From: Cellulosimicrobium funkei | Lineage (GTDB): Bacteria; Actinomycetota; Actinomycetes; Actinomycetales; Cellulomonadaceae | Reading direction: 5' to 3' | DNA length: 64,000 nucleotides | Assembly (NCBI RefSeq): GCF_004519295.1 | Contig: NZ_SOZH01000005.1 | Coordinates: forward strand, 186,001 to 250,000 | Part shown: in pieces, positions 24,605-32,945 of the stretch | Layout of the letters: every line of letters begins with the position of its first letter | How positions within the stretch are numbered: position 1 is the first letter of the stretch | Made by a program: the position numbers and the translations under genes | The notes under the pieces: model-generated | What the model was told of the DNA's origin: nothing | Databases searched by the model: none | The model's input: the letters and a program-made list of their open reading frames with translations, nothing else

Positions 24605-26662
24605 TCAGCGCTCCGCGCGGCGCACGATCTCGAGGATCGTGGCCCCGTACCGCTCGATCTTCGCGGGCCCCAGACCGTTGATGCGCGCCAGCCCGGCCGG
24701 GCTCGTGGGGCGCGTCTCGGCGATGGCGGCGAGCGCCGAGTCCACGAGCACGGTGAACGCCGGCTTGTCCGTCTCCTGCGCGACCTGGCGACGCCACTCG
24801 CGCAGCTCTTCGAACAGCGCCTGGTCGTACTCCCCCGTGAGCCGGACCTTCGCCTGCCCGGCGCGAGCACGCCGCGTCCCGCGCGCGCCGGGCTCGTCGG
24901 GCCAGAGCCCGTCGAGGAAGCGCGTGCGGCGGCGCGTCGCCCGGCCGCCCGGGTTGCGCGAGCGCGCGAACGAGAGCTCGAGGTGCTCGCGCGCCCGCGT
25001 GATGCCGACGTAGAGCAGCCGGCGCTCCTCCGCGACCGCCTCGTCCGTCTCGGCGAGGGAGATCGGCATGAGCCCCTCGCTCATCCCCGCGAGGAAGACG
25101 GCGTCCCACTCGAGCCCCTTGGCCGCGTGCAGCGACGCCAGGGTGACACCCTCGACCGTCGGGGCGTGCTGAGCGGCGGCGCGCTCGTCGAGCTCGGCGA
25201 CGAAGGCCGCGACGGTCGGGGGCGGGGCGTCGGACGCGGCGGCGAGCCCCGCGACGTCGTCGGCGAGCGCGACGAGCGCCTGCGTCGACTCCCAGCGCTC
25301 GCGCGCCGCGCCCCGCGCCGCCGGCGGCGCCGGGGCCCAGCCCGCGGCGGCCAGGACGTCGCGCACCGTCTCGGGCATGGGGACGTCCGGGTCGGCGGAG
25401 CGCGCCGCGCCGCGCAGGAGGACGATCGCGTCGCGCACCTCCTTGCGCTGGAAGAAGCGCTCCCCTCCCCGTACCAGGTAGCCGATGCCCGCGTCGGCGA
25501 GCGCCGACTCGAAGGCCTCGGACTGCGCGTTGGTCCGGTAGAGCACGGCGATCTCGCTCGCGCGCGTGCCCGCGGCGAGGAGCCGCCCGATGCGCTGCGC
25601 GATCCCGCTCGCCTCGGCCTCGTCGTCGTCGTACGCGGTGAAGGCGACGGGCGGCCCGGCCGGCCGCTGGGCGACGAGCTCGAGCGCCTGGTGGGCGCCG
25701 CCCGCGCGGCCCGCGCGCGCGAGGAGCTGGTTCGCGAGGTTCACCACCTGCGGCGTCGAGCGGTAGTCGCGCACCAGGCGGATCACCTGGGCCTTGGGGT
25801 GCGTGCGCGAGAACGTGAGGAGGTGGTGCGGCGTCGCGCCGGTGAACGAGTAGATCGTCTGCGACGGGTCCCCGACGACGCACAGCTCGTCGCGCCCCCC
25901 GAGCCACTGGTCGAGCACGAACTGCTGCAGGGGCGACACGTCCTGGTACTCGTCGACGACGAAGTGGCGGTACTGGCGCCGCACCTCGTCGGCCACCGTG
26001 CCCTGCGTCGCGAGCATGTCGCCGAGCATGAGGAGCACGTCCTCGAAGTCGATGACCGACCGCTCGGTCTTCACGTCCTCGTAGGCCGTGAGGAGGCGCG
26101 CGACGGTCTGGTGGTCGTAGCCGGCGGGGGGCTCGCGGTCGATCGCCTCGCACGCCCGGACGTAGTCGTCGGCGGTGACGAGCGAGACCTTGGCCCACTC
26201 GATCTCGGACGACAGGTCCCGCACCGCGACGCGGTCCACCCCGACGCCGAGCCGCCGCGCCGACTCCGCGACGACGGGCGCCTTGTGCTCGAGGATGCGC
26301 GGCGGCGCCCCGCCGACGACCTTGGGCCAGAAGTAGCCGAGCTGGCGCAGCGCGGCCGCGTGGAACGTGCGCGCCTGGACGCCCGTCGCGCCGAGCTCGC
26401 GCAGCCGCGTGCGCATCTCGCCCGCCGCGCGCGCCGTGAACGTCACGGCGAGCACGCTCGTCGGCACGTACACGCCCGTGCGGACCCCGTACGCGATGCG
26501 GTGCGTGATCGCGCGCGTCTTGCCCGTCCCCGCGCCGGCGAGCACGCACACGGGCCCGCGCAGCGCGACCGCGACGTCGCGCTGGTCGGGGTCGAGCGCG
26601 TCGAGGATCTCGTCGGCGGAGCGGTGGGCGAGCGGGCGTGAGACCGGTGGCGTGGACATCAC
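24605..26662 (-). CDS. uvrD2: ATP-dependent DNA helicase UvrD2
   Basis: Superfamily 1A 3'-5' helicase, 685 residues. Motif I is GAGTGKTRAITHR, followed by TFTARAAGEM (Ia), VDEYQDVSPLQ (II), GDPSQTIYSFTGA (III), RLVRDYRSTPQVV (IV), TLASLHAAKGLEWD (V) and YVGITRAREHLELS (VI). An HRDC domain ends the protein (residues ~605-680, ARINGLGPAKIERYG), which distinguishes UvrD2 from UvrD1. A tandem Met start leaves a one-codon choice. In M. tuberculosis the same gene lies beside whiB7 and the mycoredoxin gene, as here. Confidence 0.95.
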   Translation of the reverse strand: MMSTPPVSRPLAHRSADEILDALDPDQRDVAVALRGPVCVLAGAGTGKTRAITHRIAYGVRTGVYVPTSVLAVTFTARAAGEMRTRLRELGATGVQARTFHAAALRQLGYFWPKVVGGAPPRILEHKAPVVAESARRLGVGVDRVAVRDLSSEIEWAKVSLVTADDYVRACEAIDREPPAGYDHQTVARLLTAYEDVKTERSVIDFEDVLLMLGDMLATQGTVADEVRRQYRHFVVDEYQDVSPLQQFVLDQWLGGRDELCVVGDPSQTIYSFTGATPHHLLTFSRTHPKAQVIRLVRDYRSTPQVVNLANQLLARAGRAGGAHQALELVAQRPAGPPVAFTAYDDDEAEASGIAQRIGRLLAAGTRASEIAVLYRTNAQSEAFESALADAGIGYLVRGGERFFQRKEVRDAIVLLRGAARSADPDVPMPETVRDVLAAAGWAPAPPAARGAARERWESTQALVALADDVAGLAAASDAPPPTVAAFVAELDERAAAQHAPTVEGVTLASLHAAKGLEWDAVFLAGMSEGLMPISLAETDEAVAEERRLLYVGITRAREHLELSFARSRNPGGRATRRRTRFLDGLWPDEPGARGTRRARAGQAKVRLTGEYDQALFEELREWRRQVAQETDKPAFTVLVDSALAAIAETRPTSPAGLARINGLGPAKIERYGATILEIVRRAER

Positions 26663-26785
26663 CCGCGATTCTCGCAGCCCCCGGTGACACGCGGGCGGGG
26701 AACAGCCCGCGCTCCCCCGGTGTTACCGTCACGACCCGACCGCCCGCGGCACGCGCCGCCCGGAACCGCAGCAGGAGAGCCCTCG

Positions 26786-27052
26786 ATGAGCACCACCCCG
26801 ACCCTTCCCGACGCCGGCTCGATCGTCATGTACTCGACGACCTGGTGCGGGTACTGCCGCCGCCTCAAGACGCAGCTCGACTCCGCGGGCATCGGCTACA
26901 CCGAGGTCAACATCGAGGAGACGCCCGGCACCGCCGAGTTCGTGGAGTCCGTCAACGACGGCAACCGCACCGTGCCGACCGTCGTCTTCCCGGACGGCTC
27001 CGCCGCGACGAACCCGTCCCTCGCGGAGGTCAAGAAGCGCCTCGCCGCCTGA
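26786..27052 (+). CDS. Mycoredoxin (glutaredoxin-like)
   Basis: An 88-residue thioredoxin-fold protein that reduces mycothiol mixed disulfides. The active site is C-G-Y-C in STTWCGYCRRLK, preceding VNIEE and the cis-Pro loop TVPTVVFPDG, as in mycobacterial mycoredoxin-1. AGGAG precedes the ATG. It is divergent from uvrD2 with TACCGT at 26724-26729 as a possible -10. A long palindrome follows its stop. Confidence 0.92.
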   Translation: MSTTPTLPDAGSIVMYSTTWCGYCRRLKTQLDSAGIGYTEVNIEETPGTAEFVESVNDGNRTVPTVVFPDGSAATNPSLAEVKKRLAA

Positions 27053-27064
27053 CGCGGTCGTGGG

Positions 27065-27096
27065 AGGGCCCGGTCCGGACGTCCGGACCGGGCCCT
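27065..27096. terminator. Bidirectional terminator between mycoredoxin and nudC
   Basis: A perfect 32-base palindrome with 16-bp arms meeting without a fixed loop (centre GGAC/GTCC). As RNA the middle bases would form the loop. It stands between convergent genes and is followed by TTCC on the plus strand, so it can stop transcription from both sides. Confidence 0.75.
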
Positions 27097-27179
27097 TCCG
27101 CGTCCCCGAGCAGCGGTCGCGACGGCGTGCGTCGCGCCGCTCCTCGCCACCCGCCTCCCTGAGCGGCCCTGAGCCACCC

Positions 27180-28304
27180 TCAGTCGTCGGCGAGGCGCGC
27201 GCCGAACCAGTCCTCGACGAGCGCCCGCGCGATCGACGACCGGCCCGGCAGCAGCACCTCGCCCGACCGGACGGCGTCGGCGAGCTCGGCCCGCGTGAAC
27301 CAGCGCGCGTCGGTGAGCTCGACGCCGTCCACGTGCAGCTCGGTCGTCAGCGCGCGCGCCGAGAACCCGAGCATGAGCGAGGCCGGGAACGGCCACGGCT
27401 GGCTCCCCCGGTAGGCCACGTCGCCGACGACGACGCCCGCCTCCTCCGCGACCTCCCGCCGCACCGCGTTCTCGAGCGACTCCCCGGGCTCGACGTAGCC
27501 CGCGAGGGTCGAGAACCGCCGCTCCGGCCAGTGCGCCGCGTGCCCCAGCAGGAGGCGCTCGTCGGGCCCCTCGCCGTGCACGACCGTCATGATGACCGCC
27601 GGGTCCGTGCGCGGGTACAGCTCGACGCCCTGGGCCACGCAGCGGCGCGTCCAGCCGCCCTTCTCGACGGTCGTCCGACCGCCGCAGCGCGGGCACCGCG
27701 GGTGGTTCGCGTGCCACGCCGCGAGCGCGACCGCCTCCGTCGCGAGCCCCGCGACGGGCGCCCCGACCTCGCCGACGAGGTCCCGCAGCCCCGACCACGT
27801 CTGCTCGCGCGCGAGCACGGCGAACGGCTCGGAGGCGTCCACGCCCTCGATGTCGACCTCCTCGGCGTCGGCGTCGTCGGGCAGGACGAGCGCGAGGTAC
27901 GCCGTGCCGTCGCCCTCGCCGAGGAAGAGCCAGCGGCCCTGGTCGTCGTCGGTCGCCGGGTCGACGTCGCGCAGCTCGGCCGGGTCCAGGAGGGCGACGC
28001 CGTCCGCCGCGCCCGGGCCGCCGAGCGCGAGCCGGCCGCGGTGGACCAGCAGGACGCGCGTCGTCGGCTGCGACCGCAGCGTGCGCACGAGGTCCGGCTC
28101 CGCGCGGCGGTGCTCCGCGCGGTCGACGAACGCGCCATCGAGCGGCAGCGGGAGGCGGTCCAGCGGGGTGCGCGGCAGGGTGCCCGGCCCGGTGGCCGTG
28201 CCGGTCCCGGTGTCGGCCGGGGTGCTGGTCGGCGCGGGCGTGGGTCGGTCCGGAGCGGCGGGGTCGCTCGTGCCCGACGACGGCCGGGCGGCAGGGGTGC
28301 TCAC
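27180..28304 (-). CDS. nudC: NAD(+) diphosphatase NudC
   Basis: Nudix hydrolase that cleaves NAD(H) to NMN(H) and AMP and can remove NAD caps from RNA; 374 residues. An N-terminal NUDIX-like region is followed by a zinc ribbon (C-P-R-C-G-G, then one further Cys in RRC) and the Nudix box G-Y-V-E-P-G-E-S-L-E-N-A-V-R-R-E-V-A-E-E. The NAD-specific S-Q-P-W-P-F-P-x-S motif follows about 15 residues later. The fourth zinc ligand of the ribbon is not obvious in the sequence. GTG 28304 gives a ~45-residue Pro/Thr-rich N-terminal extension. Divergent from the phosphotransferase. Confidence 0.94.
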   Translation of the reverse strand: MSTPAARPSSGTSDPAAPDRPTPAPTSTPADTGTGTATGPGTLPRTPLDRLPLPLDGAFVDRAEHRRAEPDLVRTLRSQPTTRVLLVHRGRLALGGPGAADGVALLDPAELRDVDPATDDDQGRWLFLGEGDGTAYLALVLPDDADAEEVDIEGVDASEPFAVLAREQTWSGLRDLVGEVGAPVAGLATEAVALAAWHANHPRCPRCGGRTTVEKGGWTRRCVAQGVELYPRTDPAVIMTVVHGEGPDERLLLGHAAHWPERRFSTLAGYVEPGESLENAVRREVAEEAGVVVGDVAYRGSQPWPFPASLMLGFSARALTTELHVDGVELTDARWFTRAELADAVRSGEVLLPGRSSIARALVEDWFGARLADD

Positions 28305-28424
28305 CCCCCGACCGTAGGCCACCCCCGGCCGGGCCACCCGCCTGCGCGGGCGCCGTCGGGCGGGGTGCGGCGTCGGACGGCGTGGGTCGACCGGGCGCGC
28401 GCGGGGACCGACTACCGTGGTCGC

Positions 28425-29345
28425 GTGCCTCGCTCTCCGTTGACCCTCGCCGCGCTCGCGACCGCCGCCGTGCCCGGCCTGGACGCCCGCAGCGCGCGGC
28501 CCGTCGAGGACCCGGGCGACTACGACACCGCCGTCGTGACCGACGCCGACGGCGCCCGCTGGACCGTGCGCGCACCCCGCAGCCTCCAGGCCGGCGCCGC
28601 GCTCGAGGCCGAGGCGGAGCTGCTGGGCTCGCTGCAGCACTACGCCGAGTCGGGGGTGCTGTCGTTCGCCGTGCCCCGCGTCAGCGGCACCGCGGTCCTG
28701 CCCGAGGGCGGGCGGGCCGTCGTGCACCCCGCGCTCGAGGGCGAGCCGCTCGACGTCGACAGCCTGCGGCCCGGACCGGGCCTCGCGGCCGACCTGGGCC
28801 GCGTGCTCGCGTCGGTCCACGAGCTGCCGCGCGCGATCGTCGACGACGCCGGCCTGCCGGGCTACGAGGTCGAGGAGTACCGCGCGCGCCGCATGGCGGA
28901 GCTCGACGAGGCCGCGGCCACGGGCAAGGTCCCCCCGACGCTCCTGCGCCGCTGGGAGACCGCGCTCGAGGACGTCTCGCTGTGGCGGTTCCAGCCGGTC
29001 GTCGTGCACGGCGACCTGGGCCCGGAGCAGGTGCTCGTCGCCCGCGGACGCGTCGTCGCGGTGACGGACTGGGCGAGCGCGCGCGTCGCGGACCCCGCCG
29101 ACGACCTCGCGTGGCTGCTCGTCTCGGCACCGCCCGAGGCCGTCGACTCGATCATGGAGGCGTACCAGCTGCGCCGTACCGAGCTCACCGACAAGCACCT
29201 GCTCGACCGCGCGCTCCTCGTCGGCGAGCTCGCGCTCGCGCGCTGGCTCCTGCACGGCGTGCGCAACGGGCTCGACGACGTGGTCGCCGACGCGCTCGAC
29301 ATGCTGGCCGATCTCGACGAGGCGACGCAGGACGCCGACGACTGA
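28425..29345 (+). CDS. Aminoglycoside/macrolide phosphotransferase-like kinase
   Basis: APH-fold small-molecule kinase, 306 residues. The Brenner-type catalytic loop is VVHGDLGPEQVLV and the metal-binding strand VTDWASARVADPADDLAWL; the WSEAR-like WASAR plus DPADD resembles macrolide 2'-phosphotransferases more than aminoglycoside ones. The start has no ribosome site but TACCGT six bases before the GTG, so it is probably leaderless. Its place near whiB7 invites a link to drug resistance, but the substrate is not shown by sequence and a housekeeping substrate is possible. Confidence 0.82.
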   Translation: MPRSPLTLAALATAAVPGLDARSARPVEDPGDYDTAVVTDADGARWTVRAPRSLQAGAALEAEAELLGSLQHYAESGVLSFAVPRVSGTAVLPEGGRAVVHPALEGEPLDVDSLRPGPGLAADLGRVLASVHELPRAIVDDAGLPGYEVEEYRARRMAELDEAAATGKVPPTLLRRWETALEDVSLWRFQPVVVHGDLGPEQVLVARGRVVAVTDWASARVADPADDLAWLLVSAPPEAVDSIMEAYQLRRTELTDKHLLDRALLVGELALARWLLHGVRNGLDDVVADALDMLADLDEATQDADD

Positions 29346-29357
29346 GGCGTCGCCGGC

Positions 29358-32300
29358 TCAGTCGGCGACCAGCAGCGCCTCGATCTCGGCCTCGCCCAGC
29401 AGGCGGCGCGGACGCACGGTCTCGTCGGACGCGACGTAGTAGAACGCCGCGTTCACCTTCTCCAGCGGCACCCCCGTCCAGCGCGACCACGCGAGCCGGT
29501 AGACCGCGAGCTGCACCTCGCGCACGCTGCGCGCCTCCGGGTCGGACGGCGCACGCCCCGTCTTCCAGTCGACGACCACGACCGCGTCGCGCGCCCCGCC
29601 CGCGTGCTCCGGGAGCTCGGGGAACACCGCGTCGATGCGCGACCGCAGGACCGTCGACCCGACGGGCGTCTCGACGTCGACCTCGACCGCGACCGGCGTG
29701 CGCGTGGCCCACTCCGAGGCCAGGAACGTCCGCTGGAGCGTCTCGAGGTCGGCGTCGGGGTCGAGGTCGTCGTCGTCCGCCCCGGGGAGGTCCTCGACGT
29801 CGAGCAGGGACGACGTCGTGAAGTAGCGCTCGGCCCACAGGTGGAACCGGGTGCCCCGGCGCGCGTGGACCGTGGGCTCGACCGGGACCGGGCGGCGCAG
29901 GTGGAGCGCGTACTCGTCGCGGTCCGCCGCGAGCCGCACGAGGCTCGACGCCGAGACGTGCGCCGGCAGCTCGACCTCCCGGCCCGAGCGCTCGGCGCGC
30001 TCCGCGAGCAGGACGCGCGCGAGCGCGACGAGGTCACGGCCCTCGGCGTCGACGAGGACTCCGGAGGGCGCCGTGAGCCCGGCGGGGCCGCCCGTGCCGT
30101 CCACGCCCCCCTGCCCGGGCACGGCGTCGACCGCCCCGGCCCCGGCGTGCGCGGCACGGTCCGCCGCGCCACGCCTTGCCGCGTCACGCTCGGCTGCCGC
30201 ACGCTCGGCCGCCGCACGCTCGACGGCCGCCGCGGTGTCCCGCAGGACGGACCGCGCCGACCCGCCGGGAGCGTCGTCGGGCACGGGCCACGTCCCGGTC
30301 ACCTCGACGTCCTCGAGCGGGTTGGAGTCGTCGGGGCCGGGAGGTGCCGACCACCCGTCGGCCGTCACGACCCCCGCCTCGACGAGCTCGACGAGGAACG
30401 GCGACAGCGCGCGCGGCCGCGATCCCGTCTGCCACCAGGACGCCGTGAGGTACAGCTCGCGCCGCGCGCGCGTGAAGGCCACGTAGGCGAGCCGTCGCTC
30501 CTCGGCGAGCTGGTGCTCCCCGCTCGCCGCGCGGAACTCGTCGCGCCGCGCCACGAGCTCCTTCGTGTCCGCCGCGAGGTCGAAGCGGAACTCGGGCAGG
30601 TCGGCGGCGTCGCCGCGCAGCGGGTACGGGAGCTGGCTCACGTCGGTGAGCCAGCCGCTGTCCGCGCGCACCCCCGACGACGACTGCGCAGTGGTCGGGA
30701 ACACGCCGTCCACGAGCCCGGGCACGACGACGACGTCCCACTCGAGGCCCTTCGCGGCGTGCGCGGTGATGACCTGCACCGCGTCCGGGTCGGGCTCGCG
30801 CACGGGCAGGTCGAGCCCGTTCTCCCGGGTCGAGGCGACCCCGAGCCAGGCGAGGAACGCCCCGAGCGTCACGACGTCCGCCGTCTGCGTGAACGTCGCG
30901 GCGACGTCGCGGAACGCGTCGAGGTGCTCGCGGGCCCGGTCGCTCACGGCCTCCGGGTCGACGAGCCGCCGCGACGCGAGCAGCGCCTCGTTCGTCACGG
31001 CCTCGACGTCGAGCCCCAGGGCCCGCTCGGCCTCGACGACGAGCTCCGGGAGCGACAGGTAGGTGAGGCCGCGCAGCGCGCGCAGGGTCCGGGAGAGCGC
31101 CGAGAGCCGCGCGTGGCCCTCCGCGGAGAGCGTGCGCCCGTCCGCCGCGGGCTCGCCCGGGTCCGGGAGGTCGTCGAGCGCGTCGACGATCGAGCGGTGG
31201 TCGGCCACGTCGCCCTCGACGACCACGAGCCCCGACTCGGCGTCCTCCGCGGCGGGGGCGCGACGGCGCGAGCCGAGCGCGCCCTCGAGCCGCGCGAGGT
31301 CCGCCGCGCGGCTCCCGAGCGCGTGCAGGTCGGCGGCGCCGAGGTTGAGCCGGGGCCCGGTGAGGAGACGCACGAGCGCGTCGCCGCGCGAGGGGTCGTG
31401 CACGGCCTCGAGCAGCGCGACGACGTCGACGACCTCGGGCGTCGTGAGCAGCCCGCCGAGGCCGACGACCTCCACGGGGAGCCCGCGCCGCCGCAGCGCG
31501 ACCTCGACCGCCGCGAACTGGCTGCGCTTGCGGCACAGCACGGCCGCGGTGACGCGCCCCCCGGGCGCGCTCGCCGGGCGCCAGCGCGCGGCGACGCGCT
31601 CGGCCACGGCCGCGGCCTCCTCCTCGGCGGTCGCCGCCACGTGCGCGGCGACCGCGCCCGGGCCCGCGCCGGGGCGCAGGGCGAGCGGCGGCACCTCGAC
31701 CCGGTCGCCCCGGCCGCCGGCGACGGCACCGCGCAGCGGACCGGCCGTGACGTTCGCCGCCGCGAGGACGGCGGCGTCGTTGCGCCACGACGTCGAGAGG
31801 AAGCGCACGGCCGAGCGGTCGCCGCCCGCGCGCGGGAAGCGGTCGGGAAACCGCGCGAGGCCGCCCGCGCTCGCGCCGCGCCACCCGTAGATCGACTGGT
31901 GCGGGTCGCCCACGGCCGTCACGGGGTGCCCGCCGCCGAACAGCCCCGCGAGGAGCTCGACCTGCGCGTGCGACGTGTCCTGGTACTCGTCCAGGAGGAC
32001 GACGCGGAAGCGGGCGCGCTCGGTCTCCCCCACCACGGGCACCTCGCGCGCGAGCCGCGCCGCGAGCGCCACCTGGTCGCCGAAGTCGAGGGAGTCGGTC
32101 GCGCGCTTGCGGCGGCGGTACTCCGCGACGACGTCGAGCAGGCGGACCCGTTCCGCGACGTCGCCGACGAGCTTCTCGACCTCCTTCGTCCGGGCCTTCT
32201 GCCGCGGCCCCAGCGGGAGCGCGTCGAGCTGCTCGACGATCTCGGCCAGGCGGTCCCGCGCCTCGGCGGGGTCGAGGAGGTGCTCGCCGAGCGCGCCGGA

Positions 32301-32945
32301 GAGGCCGAGCACCGCCGCGACGACCGTGCTCAGCGCGCGGTCGGTGCCCAGGTCGTCGTCCCAGGACTCCACGACCTCGGACGCGAGCTGCCACTGCTGC
32401 GCCTCGCCGAGGAGGCGGGCCCCCGGCTCGACGCCGACGCGCAGCCCGTGGTCGCCGACGAGCGACGCGGCGTACGCGTTGTACGTCGCGACGGTCGGCC
32501 GGTCGAGCAGCGAGAGCGCCGACGCCGCCCCGCCCCGGGCGCGCGCGAGCTGGGCGAGCCGCACCTGGACGCGCTCCGCGAGCTCCCCCGCCGCCTTGCG
32601 CGTGAACGTGAGGCCCAGCACCGCGTCCGGCGGGACGAGCTCGTTCGCGATGAGCCAGACGACGCGCGCCGCCATCGTCTCCGTCTTGCCCGAGCCGGCC
32701 CCGGCGACGACGAGCGTCGGCTCGAGCGGCGCCTCGATCACCTCGACCTGCTCCGGGGTCGGGCGGGGACGTCCGAGGAGGTCGGCGATCCGCGTCGCGG
32801 AGAGCGTCGGCTGCGGCGCCTCCGCCGCCCGGTGCCCGTCGCCCGGGGCGTCGGCGCTCTCGACCGGGAGGCCGTCGGCCGCGACGAGACGCACCGTCGG
32901 CCCGCTCGCGCCCGCCTCCGGGAGCTCGAACAGCTCGCTGCTCAC
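29358..32945 (-). CDS. adnB: Helicase-nuclease subunit AdnB-like
   Basis: SF1A helicase fused to a RecB-like nuclease, 1195 residues; partner of the next upstream gene in an AdnAB-type double-strand-break end-resection machine. Walker A GAGSGKT is at 82-88, then TFTRKAAGEL, LLDEYQDTSHAQ, GDPHQSIYGWRGA, ITAHAAKGLEWD and YVAFTRARREL. The C-terminal nuclease shows VVDWKTG and VQLAVYRLAW. The gene order matches Rv3202c-Rv3201c, where the second gene is adnB. Its GTG start overlaps the adnA stop as GTGA. A long Arg/Ala-rich insert links helicase and nuclease. Confidence 0.92.
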   Translation of the reverse strand: MSSELFELPEAGASGPTVRLVAADGLPVESADAPGDGHRAAEAPQPTLSATRIADLLGRPRPTPEQVEVIEAPLEPTLVVAGAGSGKTETMAARVVWLIANELVPPDAVLGLTFTRKAAGELAERVQVRLAQLARARGGAASALSLLDRPTVATYNAYAASLVGDHGLRVGVEPGARLLGEAQQWQLASEVVESWDDDLGTDRALSTVVAAVLGLSGALGEHLLDPAEARDRLAEIVEQLDALPLGPRQKARTKEVEKLVGDVAERVRLLDVVAEYRRRKRATDSLDFGDQVALAARLAREVPVVGETERARFRVVLLDEYQDTSHAQVELLAGLFGGGHPVTAVGDPHQSIYGWRGASAGGLARFPDRFPRAGGDRSAVRFLSTSWRNDAAVLAAANVTAGPLRGAVAGGRGDRVEVPPLALRPGAGPGAVAAHVAATAEEEAAAVAERVAARWRPASAPGGRVTAAVLCRKRSQFAAVEVALRRRGLPVEVVGLGGLLTTPEVVDVVALLEAVHDPSRGDALVRLLTGPRLNLGAADLHALGSRAADLARLEGALGSRRRAPAAEDAESGLVVVEGDVADHRSIVDALDDLPDPGEPAADGRTLSAEGHARLSALSRTLRALRGLTYLSLPELVVEAERALGLDVEAVTNEALLASRRLVDPEAVSDRAREHLDAFRDVAATFTQTADVVTLGAFLAWLGVASTRENGLDLPVREPDPDAVQVITAHAAKGLEWDVVVVPGLVDGVFPTTAQSSSGVRADSGWLTDVSQLPYPLRGDAADLPEFRFDLAADTKELVARRDEFRAASGEHQLAEERRLAYVAFTRARRELYLTASWWQTGSRPRALSPFLVELVEAGVVTADGWSAPPGPDDSNPLEDVEVTGTWPVPDDAPGGSARSVLRDTAAAVERAAAERAAAERDAARRGAADRAAHAGAGAVDAVPGQGGVDGTGGPAGLTAPSGVLVDAEGRDLVALARVLLAERAERSGREVELPAHVSASSLVRLAADRDEYALHLRRPVPVEPTVHARRGTRFHLWAERYFTTSSLLDVEDLPGADDDDLDPDADLETLQRTFLASEWATRTPVAVEVDVETPVGSTVLRSRIDAVFPELPEHAGGARDAVVVVDWKTGRAPSDPEARSVREVQLAVYRLAWSRWTGVPLEKVNAAFYYVASDETVRPRRLLGEAEIEALLVAD

